DNA from: Bacteroidota bacterium
GTDB lineage: Bacteria > Bacteroidota > Ignavibacteria > SZUA-365
Direction: 5' to 3'
Length of the DNA: 15,883 bases
Assembly: GCA_018224415.1 (NCBI GenBank)
Contig: JAGTUZ010000260.1
Span: forward strand, 1-15,883
Shown here: positions 6,342 through 13,263 of the stretch, piece by piece
How the letters are laid out: the number at the start of each line of letters is the position of its first letter
Numbering within the stretch: position 1 is the stretch's first letter
Notes under the pieces: generated by a model
What the model was told of the DNA's origin: nothing
The model's database searches: none
Seen by the model: the letters and a program-made list of their open reading frames with translations, nothing else
Translations under genes and position numbers: made by a program

Positions 6342-7418
6342 TCAGGACTCCTGATGCTGGCGCAGGGCTTCCTCCTGCTGCCGCACGATCTCTTCCAGGC
6401 CGGCGATACGCGCCTCCTGTTTTTGTACGGTGCGAATAAGCTCGGGGAGATGACGGATAGCGGCCTCGAGACGTAATTCCTCGTGGATCTCGCGCGCCGG
6501 ACTGCCGCGGAACATCTTGCCCTCGCCCTGCAGATCTTTTGACACACCGGACTGCGCGCCGATCGTTACGCGGTCCCCGATCGCGATGTGACCGACCAGA
6601 CCGGCCTGTCCTGCGACGATGACATGATGCCCGAGCGTGGTGCTTCCCGAAATCCCCGACTGCGCGGCGACAACGGTGTGTTCGCCCACTTCCACATTAT
6701 GCGCGATCTGGATAAGGTTGTCGAGCTTCGCGCCGCGACGGATGATGGTCGGACCGATCGTGCCGCGGTCAATGCAGGAGTTGGCGCCGATTTCCACGTC
6801 GTCTTCAATGACGACGTTTCCCGTCTGGGAGATTTTCTCGTAGATATCTCCCACTGGCGCGAAACCGAAGCCGTCGCTGCCGATCGTCGTACCCGCGTGA
6901 ATGATCACGCGGTCGCCGACCGTGCAGCGGTCGAGGATGGTGACATTCGGGTAGATGAGGCAGTCCTCCCCGATCACGACGTCGTTGCGTAGCACCGTAC
7001 CCTCCGCGATCACACTCCCGCGGCCGATGCGCGCGCCGGGACCGACGAAGGCGTGGGCGGCGATGGTGACATCCTCGCCGAGCTCGGCGGAAGGATCGAC
7101 GAAACTCTGCGTGTGAATTCCGGGAGCGTCGTACCGAACGACGGGATGGAAGAGGCGGAGCACCTGTACGAATCCGTAATACGGATCCTGAAGTCTGAGC
7201 CGGGAGAGGTCTTCGCGCGTCACCACCGTTTCCGGGGAAACGATGATGGCCGTGGCGTTGGTCGTCTCGATGTGCTTTTGGTATTTCTTGTTCGCGAGGA
7301 AGGTGATATCACCAGGTCCCGCCGATTCGATCGGGGCAAGACCGGTAATGACCGTGGAGCCGTCACCTTCCAGTGCGGCACCGAGTTGTTCGGCGAGTAT
7401 GTCCAATGTGAAGGTCAC
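6342..7418 (-). CDS. lpxD: UDP-3-O-(3-hydroxyacyl)glucosamine N-acyltransferase LpxD
   Basis: LpxD adds the second 3-hydroxyacyl chain, from acyl-ACP, to UDP-3-O-acylglucosamine, the third step of lipid A synthesis. The protein has 358 residues and opens with GTG at 7418, six bases after the preceding stop. Residues 1 to about 100 are the uridine-binding N-terminal domain (ITGLAPIESAGPGDITFL). About 105-295 is a left-handed beta-helix of hexapeptide repeats (IGEDCLIYPNVTI, VIIHAGTTIGSDGFGF, VEIGANSCIDRGTIG). The catalytic histidine is His240 in QIAHNVEVG, equivalent to His239 of E. coli. Residues about 309-358 form a Glu/Gln-rich coiled coil that looks somewhat extended compared with the usual C-terminal helix. 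Presence of lpxD implies lipopolysaccharide or a related lipid A. Confidence 0.97.
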   Translation of the reverse strand: MTFTLDILAEQLGAALEGDGSTVITGLAPIESAGPGDITFLANKKYQKHIETTNATAIIVSPETVVTREDLSRLRLQDPYYGFVQVLRLFHPVVRYDAPGIHTQSFVDPSAELGEDVTIAAHAFVGPGARIGRGSVIAEGTVLRNDVVIGEDCLIYPNVTILDRCTVGDRVIIHAGTTIGSDGFGFAPVGDIYEKISQTGNVVIEDDVEIGANSCIDRGTIGPTIIRRGAKLDNLIQIAHNVEVGEHTVVAAQSGISGSTTLGHHVIVAGQAGLVGHIAIGDRVTIGAQSGVSKDLQGEGKMFRGSPAREIHEELRLEAAIRHLPELIRTVQKQEARIAGLEEIVRQQEEALRQHQES

Positions 7419-7424
7419 GACGAC

Positions 7425-8120
7425 TCACTTGCCCGGAAATTGCGGGGGTGGCTGATCGGCAGGTGTCGGCGGTGGCGTGCGCACGGGCTGCGAACCGGGC
7501 TGTCGCTGTCCAGGCTGCGTCTGTCCGGGCTGCGTCTGTCCGCCGGGTTGTCCACCGGGCTGGCTCTGTCCGCCCTCGCCGGAAAGCTGGCGCGGGGGAA
7601 GCACGGTCTTGATGCGATCGATGGCAAGTTTCGTCAGGTCGTGGTCTTCATTCGCGTAGATGATCATCACGCCGCCGCTTTTGTCGAACACATAATCATA
7701 GCCCTTTTCAATGCCGAGCTGCTTGACCTGGTCGAAGACGAGATCCTGGATGGGACGCATGAGCTGGTCTTCCATCTTGAACAGCTCGCCGTCCTGTCCG
7801 AATTTCGCGTCGCGGTAGTCCATGATGCGTGCGTCGAGTTCCTGCAGATCCTTCTCAGCCCGGGCGCGGCCTTGGTCGGTGAGGATGAGCTTGCGTTTGT
7901 CGTAATCGTTGAATTTCGCCTGCCACTCGTCTTCGAGCTGTTGCAGCTCCTGCTGCCACCGGTCCACCTGCGCGTCGAGTATTCGCTGCGCTTCCTGGGC
8001 TTCGGGCAGATCCTTCATGATGGCCGCGATGTCGACATAGGCGATCTTCTGCTGTGCCATCGCGGGAAAGGCGACAACAAGCAGCAGGACCGCCAGGACG
8101 GAGACTCTCGTTCTGATCAT
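7425..8120 (-). CDS. skp: OmpH/Skp-family periplasmic chaperone with Pro/Gln/Gly tail
   Basis: A 231-residue Skp-like holdase that would carry unfolded outer-membrane proteins across the periplasm to BamA. ATG 8120 has GAGG six bases upstream. Signal peptide: residues 1-22, ending AMA before QQKIAYVD. Residues 25-175 are the OmpH domain: a short strand (KIAYVDIAAI), the PEAQEAQ helix start, a long charged coiled coil (about 40-125) and a returning strand with YDYVFDKSGG and IIYAN. Residues about 180-231 are an unusual low-complexity tail with QPGQT/QPGQR repeats and a PPPTPADQPPP stretch. It is encoded by 15-bp imperfect tandem repeats (7497-7541). Typical Skp proteins end soon after the last strand. 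It is the second of two adjacent paralogues, 19 bp after the other and 6 bp before lpxD. Confidence 0.93.
   Translation of the reverse strand: MIRTRVSVLAVLLLVVAFPAMAQQKIAYVDIAAIMKDLPEAQEAQRILDAQVDRWQQELQQLEDEWQAKFNDYDKRKLILTDQGRARAEKDLQELDARIMDYRDAKFGQDGELFKMEDQLMRPIQDLVFDQVKQLGIEKGYDYVFDKSGGVMIIYANEDHDLTKLAIDRIKTVLPPRQLSGEGGQSQPGGQPGGQTQPGQTQPGQRQPGSQPVRTPPPTPADQPPPQFPGK
7497..7541 (-). repeat. 15-bp coding tandem repeat in the Skp tail
   Basis: Three imperfect 15-bp units lie at 7497-7511, 7512-7526 and 7527-7541; on the plus strand the last reads GGGCTGCGTCTGTCC. They encode the QPGQ(R/T) repeats. The unit length keeps the frame, so gain or loss of copies would only change tail length. 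Confidence 0.7.
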
Positions 8121-8139
8121 GCGTACCTCGATACAGCTG

Positions 8140-8673
8140 TTAGCGGGATCCTCGTTTCAAATAGTCCAGAACCTTGAACGTATAGTCGAATTTCGCTTCT
8201 GCGTAGAGCAGCATCGCAGCGTCCTCGATTTTGTCGAAGACGAAGTTGAGCTTCTCTTGTTTCGCCACTTCCTCGATCGCCTTGAGCACCTTGGCCTGCA
8301 GCGGCTGCAGCATCGACTGGCGCAGGCGGGCGGCGTCACCGGTCTGCCCGAACTTGCGGGTGCGGTAGTCGGTGACTTCCTGCTGCATGCGCATCAGTTC
8401 CTGCTGTTTGGTCTGCTTGGCCTCTTCCGACATCATGCCCTGCTGGGCCTGGTAGGCTTCGAAATCCGTCTGGAAACTCCGCGCCATGATATCAAGAGTG
8501 TCCTGCCACAGTCCAAGCTGCGCGTCGAGCTGTGTTTGTACTTCCTGTGCCTCGGGGAGTCCTTCGAAGATCTTCTGCGAATCGACAAAGCCGATCTTCA
8601 GGTTCTGTGCTCCCGCGGTCATGCCGAAGGCCACAAGGCAGACGGCCGTGAGAAAGAGAGAAAACCGTGTCAT
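8140..8673 (-). CDS. skp: OmpH/Skp-family periplasmic chaperone, second paralogue
   Basis: A 177-residue Skp-like chaperone of standard length. ATG 8673 is preceded by AGAGGA and opens a signal peptide (residues 1-22, ending AGA before QNLKIGFVD). The frame continues upstream into the bamA region without a plausible start, so longer versions are discarded. The OmpH domain shows KIGFVDSQKIFEGLPEAQ, a long Gln/Met/Glu-rich coiled coil (about 45-135) and a returning strand with LNFVFDKIEDAAMLLYAEA. It differs from its neighbour in lacking any tail and in being richer in Gln and Met. It lies 56 bp after bamA and 19 bp before the tailed paralogue. Paired skp genes after bamA are common in Bacteroidota; the two probably form separate or mixed trimers. 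Confidence 0.93.
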   Translation of the reverse strand: MTRFSLFLTAVCLVAFGMTAGAQNLKIGFVDSQKIFEGLPEAQEVQTQLDAQLGLWQDTLDIMARSFQTDFEAYQAQQGMMSEEAKQTKQQELMRMQQEVTDYRTRKFGQTGDAARLRQSMLQPLQAKVLKAIEEVAKQEKLNFVFDKIEDAAMLLYAEAKFDYTFKVLDYLKRGSR

Positions 8674-8729
8674 TGTTCCTCTGGGTCGTATGAATAGAAA
8701 ATAGAATGTTCGGTAGTCATTCAAAGATA

Positions 8730-11105
8730 TCAAAAACCGCGGCCGAATTGGAAATGGAAGTGCCAGCCGTCGGCCTCGCCATCCTTGGGTTCCACGTCGT
8801 CGAAGCCATAGCCGTAGTCGAAGCCGATCAGGCCCACGCCCTGGATGAGCAGACGCGCACCGAAACCGGCGCTGCGCTTGAGGTTGAACGGATCGAAGAA
8901 GCGCTCGTCCAGCCATACGTTGCCCGCTTCGGCGAAGCCAAGTATGTACAGCGGCATGGGGTTGAGCGTGATGGCAAAACGCAGCTCCGCGACGTAATGC
9001 GAGTAAATCGTACCGCCGGTGATCTGTCCGGAGACCTGCGGACCGATACTGCGGTCTTCGTAACCGCGCAGGGGCATGGTCTGATACTGCAGGCCGTTGC
9101 CACCCATGAAAAAGTACTCGATCGGCGGAATATAGGAACTGGCGTTGAAGCCCTTGACCAGACCGTATTCGGTACCGGTGTACAGCGTGAGCCGCGGCTG
9201 GTCGTTGATGGTCAGCAGCGGGGTGAACCACTTGAGTTCGAGCTGATGCTTGTGATAGTCGACCGAACCCGGCAGGAAGCCGCCGCTGATTTCCGTGGTC
9301 AGCGCCACGCGCGAACCCGCGCTCGGGAAAATCGGGCTGTCGAGCGAATTGCGCGAGAGCACCTGCGTAAGACTTACCTGCGTGTAGTTTCCGGTTGCGT
9401 AGAAAATGCCACCGTCCTTCACGTCCAGTTCCTGGAAGCGCACAAACCAGTCGCCGCGCGCGAAGTCATCGGGCCAGCGGAAGCGCCGTCCGAGATTGAC
9501 CGAAGCGCCCGTGCGGCGCATGTCGAAGGCATACTGCTGCCGCTCGTCGTAGAGCGAGAAGCCGACCGACGTCGGCGAATCCATGAACCACGGCTCGGTG
9601 AAGGAAAGCGAGAAAATGCGGAAGCGCGAGGCCTCGCCGAACTGCCAGTTGAAGTTCAGCACCTGTCCGGCGCCGCCGCGGAAGGGCTCGGCGATGTTGA
9701 AGTTGTTGAACGTCAGTCCAAATGCGCCCGTGGCACCGAAGGTGCCGCTGTAGCCGACCGATGCGTTGAAGGTGTCGCTCGAGCGCTCCTCGATGTTGTA
9801 GATGATGTCAACGGTTGAGTCGTTGACCATCGCCGGCTCGGGACGGATGGTTTCCGGATTGAAATAATTCAGCGTCGCGAGCTCGCGGATGCTGCGAATG
9901 ATGGCGGCGCGGCTGAAATAATCGCCGGGCCAGGTATACAGCACGCGGCGGATCACCTTGTCATGCGTCTTTGAATTGCCACGGATGTGCACATGGCCGA
10001 TACGCGACTTGGTGTTTTCCTGGACGGTGATGACGACGTTCACGGTGTCCGGCGCCACGCGAATGCGTTCGTCGCTGGCGAAGAAACGCAGGTAGCCGTT
10101 GTCGAGATACAACGAACCCACGTCGGTCTGGTCGGGATTGCCGCGGAGATTTTCCTGGAAACGCGTTTCGTTGAAGATGTCTCCGGACTGGAAGCCGAGC
10201 CGTGCCGACAGCAGGGAATCGGGATAGACCGTGTTGCCTTTCCAGACGATATCTCCCACATAACTGCGGGCGCCTTCATCCACCGTGATGTCGATGTACA
10301 TGTCTTCGCGGTCGTTGCTGTACCAGATGGAATCGCGCACGATCTCTGCGTCGAGGTAGCCATCTTCGCGGTACTGCTGGATGATGAGCTTCTTGTCTTT
10401 TTCGTAATTGATGCGGTCGAAGCGTGAGCTGGACCAGAATTTCCACCACTTACGCTCGGAAATCTCGTCCATCGCTCCGCGCAGGTCGTCATCATCGAAG
10501 GCCTCGTTGCCGCTGAAGCTGATGCGCGCGATGCCCACCTCGGGTCCTTCATCGATGTCGACAACCAGCTCGGCACGGTTGTCCTGCGGATTGACGATGT
10601 TTGCGGTCAGCTCCACCGTCGCCAGCATGTAGCCCTCTTCCTCGTAGGATTTGAGCAATCGCCGCTGGATGCGGTTGAAGTCCACCGGACGGAGGATCTG
10701 CCCCTTGATCAGGCCGACCTTGCCTTCGACGTCCTCGGTGCTGAATTCGTCGTTTCCGTTGATGGTGATGCGCTCGAGCCGCGGGTATTCCTTCACCTTG
10801 ATTTTCAGGAAGACCCCGTCACCGACCTCGCGGTCAATCAGGATCTGTACATCCGAAAAAAGGCGGAGCGCCCAGAGTTTGGAAATGGCTTTCTGCGTGG
10901 CGTCGCCCGGAACGACGAGTTCGTCGCCCGTGCGGATACCGGAGGTCAGGATCACCGCTGAGGCGTCCGACGTCACGTTCCCCTCCACGGAAAGACCCAG
11001 CACCTTGTACATTTTCTGCTGGGGGAGCTGCTGTGCGTGGACATTCCCCCACGCCAGCAGCATCAGCGCGAGGAGGAGAGGGAGATTAGATGCTCGAAAC
11101 TGCAT
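8730..11105 (-). CDS. bamA: Outer-membrane protein assembly factor BamA
   Basis: BamA is the essential insertase that folds beta-barrel proteins into the outer membrane. The protein has 791 residues. Residues 1-24 are a signal peptide ending VHA. Five POTRA domains follow at roughly 33-107, 108-188, 189-280, 281-365 and 366-441, visible as repeated words such as ITINGNDEFS, ISFSGNEAF, IVWKGNTVY and VHIRGNSKT. POTRA3 has a KWWKFWSSSRFD insertion, typical of the family. The 16-strand barrel spans about 445-791, has the loop-6 signature LRGYE (679-683), and ends FHFQFGRGF with the C-terminal Phe expected for barrel recognition. The gene starts inside the end of uppS (20 bp overlap) without a clear Shine-Dalgarno sequence, suggesting translational coupling. 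It is followed by its periplasmic chaperones. Confidence 0.97.
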   Translation of the reverse strand: MQFRASNLPLLLALMLLAWGNVHAQQLPQQKMYKVLGLSVEGNVTSDASAVILTSGIRTGDELVVPGDATQKAISKLWALRLFSDVQILIDREVGDGVFLKIKVKEYPRLERITINGNDEFSTEDVEGKVGLIKGQILRPVDFNRIQRRLLKSYEEEGYMLATVELTANIVNPQDNRAELVVDIDEGPEVGIARISFSGNEAFDDDDLRGAMDEISERKWWKFWSSSRFDRINYEKDKKLIIQQYREDGYLDAEIVRDSIWYSNDREDMYIDITVDEGARSYVGDIVWKGNTVYPDSLLSARLGFQSGDIFNETRFQENLRGNPDQTDVGSLYLDNGYLRFFASDERIRVAPDTVNVVITVQENTKSRIGHVHIRGNSKTHDKVIRRVLYTWPGDYFSRAAIIRSIRELATLNYFNPETIRPEPAMVNDSTVDIIYNIEERSSDTFNASVGYSGTFGATGAFGLTFNNFNIAEPFRGGAGQVLNFNWQFGEASRFRIFSLSFTEPWFMDSPTSVGFSLYDERQQYAFDMRRTGASVNLGRRFRWPDDFARGDWFVRFQELDVKDGGIFYATGNYTQVSLTQVLSRNSLDSPIFPSAGSRVALTTEISGGFLPGSVDYHKHQLELKWFTPLLTINDQPRLTLYTGTEYGLVKGFNASSYIPPIEYFFMGGNGLQYQTMPLRGYEDRSIGPQVSGQITGGTIYSHYVAELRFAITLNPMPLYILGFAEAGNVWLDERFFDPFNLKRSAGFGARLLIQGVGLIGFDYGYGFDDVEPKDGEADGWHFHFQFGRGF

Positions 11106-11904
11106 TAATACGCTGTTCTTTTTTCGAGGTGCGGTGGCCGGACGTTTCGGTGAGTTGCTCGCTGACCTGGCCGAAGCGGCGCTCGCGCGTCTGATACGAG
11201 CGGATGGCGTCGCAGAGTTCGGGCGTGCGGAAATCAGGCCAGAAGCGTTCGCTTATATAAAGTTCGGTGTACGCCAGTTCCCAGAGCAGAAAATTGCTCA
11301 GGCGTAGTTCGCCGCTTGTCCTGATCAGCAGATCGGGATCCGGCACATGCGCGGTGGAGAGGAGGGAGGAAATCAGTTGTTCGTCGATGTCCTCGGGAGA
11401 AATCCTGCCGCTGCGCGCGTCCATGGCGAGTTTTTTCACCGCGCGCACGATGTCCCATCGGCCGCTGTAACTCAGCGCCAGGTTCAGCGTGAGCCCCGTA
11501 TTGCACGCGGTTTTGTCGGTCGCGCGCATGACTTCCTTCTGGGCCTCGGCAGGCAGGCGCGTCAGCTCGCCCATGGTTATGAAACGGATATTGTTCTCGT
11601 GAAGGTTATCGAGTTCGGACCGGAGCGACGACACGAGCAGTCGCATCAGCATCGTTACCTCGTCCTTCGGACGTTTCCAGTTCTCGGTGGAAAATGTGTA
11701 CAAGGTGAGATACTTGACTTCGGCGCGGGCACAGGCCTCGACGATTTCCCGCACCGAACGCACACCCTCGCGGTGTCCGGAAACGCGCGCCTTGCCCCGG
11801 GACTTGGCCCAGCGGCCGTTGCCGTCCATGATGATGGCAATATGGTTGGGGATGGGTCCTTCGGCGGCAAGCGCATCGAGTTCCGCGAATGCTTCCGACG
11901 ACAT
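11086..11904 (-). CDS. uppS: Undecaprenyl diphosphate synthase (isoprenyl transferase)
   Basis: UppS condenses isopentenyl diphosphates onto farnesyl diphosphate to make the C55 carrier used for peptidoglycan and O-antigen synthesis; it is a cytoplasmic enzyme. I chose ATG 11904 (272 residues); in-frame TTG and GTG codons at 11937 and 11934 would add about 11 residues and cannot be excluded. Signatures: HIAIIMDGNGRWAK at residues 21-34, with catalytic Asp27; GHREG at 44-48; LTLYTFSTENWKRP; SYSGRWDI at 145-152; and DLLIRTSGELRLSNFLLWE at 191-209, the cis-prenyltransferase diphosphate-binding region. The last about 20 residues (TSGHRTSKKEQRINAVSSI) are a basic tail overlapping bamA. First gene of the envelope operon, with a candidate promoter just upstream. 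Confidence 0.96.
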   Translation of the reverse strand: MSSEAFAELDALAAEGPIPNHIAIIMDGNGRWAKSRGKARVSGHREGVRSVREIVEACARAEVKYLTLYTFSTENWKRPKDEVTMLMRLLVSSLRSELDNLHENNIRFITMGELTRLPAEAQKEVMRATDKTACNTGLTLNLALSYSGRWDIVRAVKKLAMDARSGRISPEDIDEQLISSLLSTAHVPDPDLLIRTSGELRLSNFLLWELAYTELYISERFWPDFRTPELCDAIRSYQTRERRFGQVSEQLTETSGHRTSKKEQRINAVSSI

Positions 11905-11962
11905 CTTTGAAATCCAGGCCAATCCGTACCTCACCAATTCACGTTACAAATAACCATCATAT

Positions 11963-11991
11963 AAAGTAGAACTTTACCGTTCCAAAGTCAA
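11963..11991 (-). promoter_or_regulatory. Candidate promoter of the uppS-bamA-skp-skp-lpxD operon
   Basis: On the minus strand TTGACT (11986-11991) and TACTTTAT (starting at 11968) are 17 bp apart. The second box only loosely fits TAnnTTTG or TATAAT. Transcription would start near 11956, about 50 nt before ATG 11904. The remainder of the 11905-12131 gap holds no gene. It contains a 6-bp stem with an 8-nt loop (GATCGT / ACGATC, 12086-12105) past the tpiA stop, without a T-tract, so it is not a convincing terminator. Confidence 0.4.
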
Positions 11992-12131
11992 GGTGGAGCG
12001 GGATGCCCTGCTTTCTCCGAACTCATTTCATATCAACGACTTACGAATGCGGCCGCCAACGTGGTACCCGGTGGCGCCTGGCAGGGATCGTGATGCGGAA
12101 CGATCGGTGGTCCCGACGGAATTCGCTGGAA

Positions 12132-12908
12132 TTATCCTGCCAATGTCGAGGCGGCACGAATAATGGCCAGGAAATCCTGCGCCTTGAGGCTGGCGCCGCC
12201 GATCAGGCCACCGTCGACGTCTGGACATGCAAACAGCTCTGCCGCGTTGTCGGCTTTCACCGAGCCGCCGTATTGGATGACGATGCGATCAGCCAGACCG
12301 CGGTCGAAGAGCGAGGCCAGCACGCCGCGGATATCGGCGTGCACTTCCTGCGCCTGTTCCGGCGTGGCGGTGCGTCCCGTTCCGATCGCCCAGATGGGCT
12401 CGTAGGCGAGCACCACGCCCTTCATTTCCTGGGCGGTAATGCCGGCCAGCACGCCGCGGACCTGGCCGCCCACGACCTCTTCGGTGATGCCGGCTTCGCG
12501 CTGCTCGAGCGTCTCGCCGACACAGACGATGGGAGTCAGTCCGTGTGTGAGCGCGGCGCGCAGCTTGCGGTTGATAAACGCGTCGTCTTCGTGGAAGTGC
12601 TGCCGCCGCTCGGAATGGCCGAGGATGACAAACGTGCAGCCCACGGCGCGCAGCATGCCGGGAGCGACTTCTCCGGTGAACGCGCCGTGATCCTCGTTGT
12701 GCATGTTCTGTGCACCAAGGCCGATGCCGCTACCCGCAATGGCTGCCTGCACCGACGAAAGGACGGGAAAGGGGGGACAGAGCACGACAGACACGCCGTC
12801 GGAAGGCGGGTCCGCAGCGAGGCCTTCATGAATGGATCGGGCGAGGGCTGTTCCGCTTTCGCTGTCCATGTGCATTTTCCAGTTGCCGGCGACGATATAT
12901 GGTCTCAT
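12132..12908 (-). CDS. tpiA: Triosephosphate isomerase
   Basis: TpiA interconverts dihydroxyacetone phosphate and glyceraldehyde 3-phosphate in glycolysis and gluconeogenesis, as a cytoplasmic dimer. The protein has 258 residues, the family norm. ATG 12908 is preceded by AGAGGAG at good spacing. The TIM-barrel active site is complete: AGNWKM at residues 7-12, with Asn9 and Lys11; the electrophile His98 in ILGHSERR; the base Glu170 in AYEPIWAIGTG; the flexible loop 6 that follows; and phosphate-binding YGGSV (213-217) and GLIGGASL (234-241). It lies alone between the tRNA-Phe terminator and the uppS gap, with its own likely promoter. Confidence 0.97.
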   Translation of the reverse strand: MRPYIVAGNWKMHMDSESGTALARSIHEGLAADPPSDGVSVVLCPPFPVLSSVQAAIAGSGIGLGAQNMHNEDHGAFTGEVAPGMLRAVGCTFVILGHSERRQHFHEDDAFINRKLRAALTHGLTPIVCVGETLEQREAGITEEVVGGQVRGVLAGITAQEMKGVVLAYEPIWAIGTGRTATPEQAQEVHADIRGVLASLFDRGLADRIVIQYGGSVKADNAAELFACPDVDGGLIGGASLKAQDFLAIIRAASTLAG

Positions 12909-12948
12909 CCGATATACTCCTCTGTGTCTTGCCCGTAGGCGTGAAAGG

Positions 12949-12956
12949 GAAATATA
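12949..12956 (-). promoter_or_regulatory. Candidate -10/-7 element of tpiA
   Basis: TATATTTC on the minus strand is one base from TAnnTTTG, the Bacteroidota -7 box. Transcription would start near 12942, giving a leader of about 34 nt before tpiA. A TTGACC lies 22 bp upstream, too far for a normal -35, so only the proximal box is called. Confidence 0.4.
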
Positions 12957-13045
12957 CGATGCCCATCCCGCTTTCGCAGGTCAATGTCGCATCGTGGGCG
13001 GAACTCTGCCCCGGAGGTCTCATATCACCAGGAGAAGCACTCCGT

Positions 13046-13080
13046 AAAAACGGCGAGGCCGACTTCAAGAAGCCGGCCTC
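13046..13080 (-). terminator. Intrinsic terminator of the tRNA-Phe gene
   Basis: On the minus strand a 12-bp inverted repeat (GAGGCCGGCTTC / GAAGTCGGCCTC, one G-T wobble) begins 4 nt after the tRNA 3' end and is followed by GCCG and a T5 run. The 2-nt gap between the arms means the innermost pairs must open to make the loop. Confidence 0.8.
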
Positions 13081-13084
13081 GGAG

Positions 13085-13157
13085 TGGACAGGGACGGAAT
13101 TGAACCGCCGACACATGGATTTTCAGTCCATTGCTCTACCAACTGAGCTACCTGTCC
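13085..13157 (-). tRNA. tRNA-Phe: tRNA-Phe (GAA anticodon)
   Basis: A 73-nt cloverleaf reads on the minus strand. The acceptor stem GGACAGG / CCTGTCC is perfect, with discriminator A at 13085. The D arm has AGCTCAGTTGGTAGAGC. The anticodon stem ATGGA / TCCAT encloses the loop CTGAAAA, giving anticodon GAA. The T arm is GGCGG-TTCAATT-CCGTC with one wobble. CCA is not encoded: the gene ends at the discriminator and is followed by CTCC. Confidence 0.97.
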
Positions 13158-13170
13158 GTGGGCAGAGTAT

Positions 13171-13202
13171 CAAATATACGTTGCCCACACGGGAAAAGTC
13201 AA
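13171..13202 (-). promoter_or_regulatory. Promoter of tRNA-Phe
   Basis: On the minus strand TTGACT (13197-13202) is followed 18 bp later by TATATTTG (13171-13178), an exact match to TAnnTTTG. Transcription would begin near 13164, about seven bases before the mature tRNA. A 7-bp inverted repeat, GTGGGCA / TGCCCAC (13158-13164 and 13182-13188), flanks the downstream box. Confidence 0.7.
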
Positions 13203-13204
13203 GC

Positions 13205-13231
13205 AAAAGACGCCGTCGCGTTGTCGGCGCC
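13205..13231 (-). terminator. Probable terminator after the DUF2807 gene
   Basis: On the minus strand GGCGCCG and CGGCGTC pair over 7 bp (one G-T) around a 9-nt loop and are followed by TTTT. It sits 32 bp past the stop codon and directly before the tRNA-Phe promoter. Confidence 0.6.
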
Positions 13232-13263
13232 TTCATCACGGATACAGGGATTCCGCCGCCGGA

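Noticed and set aside
5501..6439. 312-codon plus-strand open frame
   Set aside because: Antisense to the dehydrogenase gene and the terminator; composition is that of a shadow frame.
8674..9231. Upstream extension of the second Skp frame into the bamA region
   Set aside because: The extra N-terminal residues are Arg-rich shadow sequence of bamA. A signal peptide and Shine-Dalgarno fix the start at 8673.
8706..9818. 370-codon plus-strand open frame
   Set aside because: Fully antisense to bamA, with no recognisable domain.
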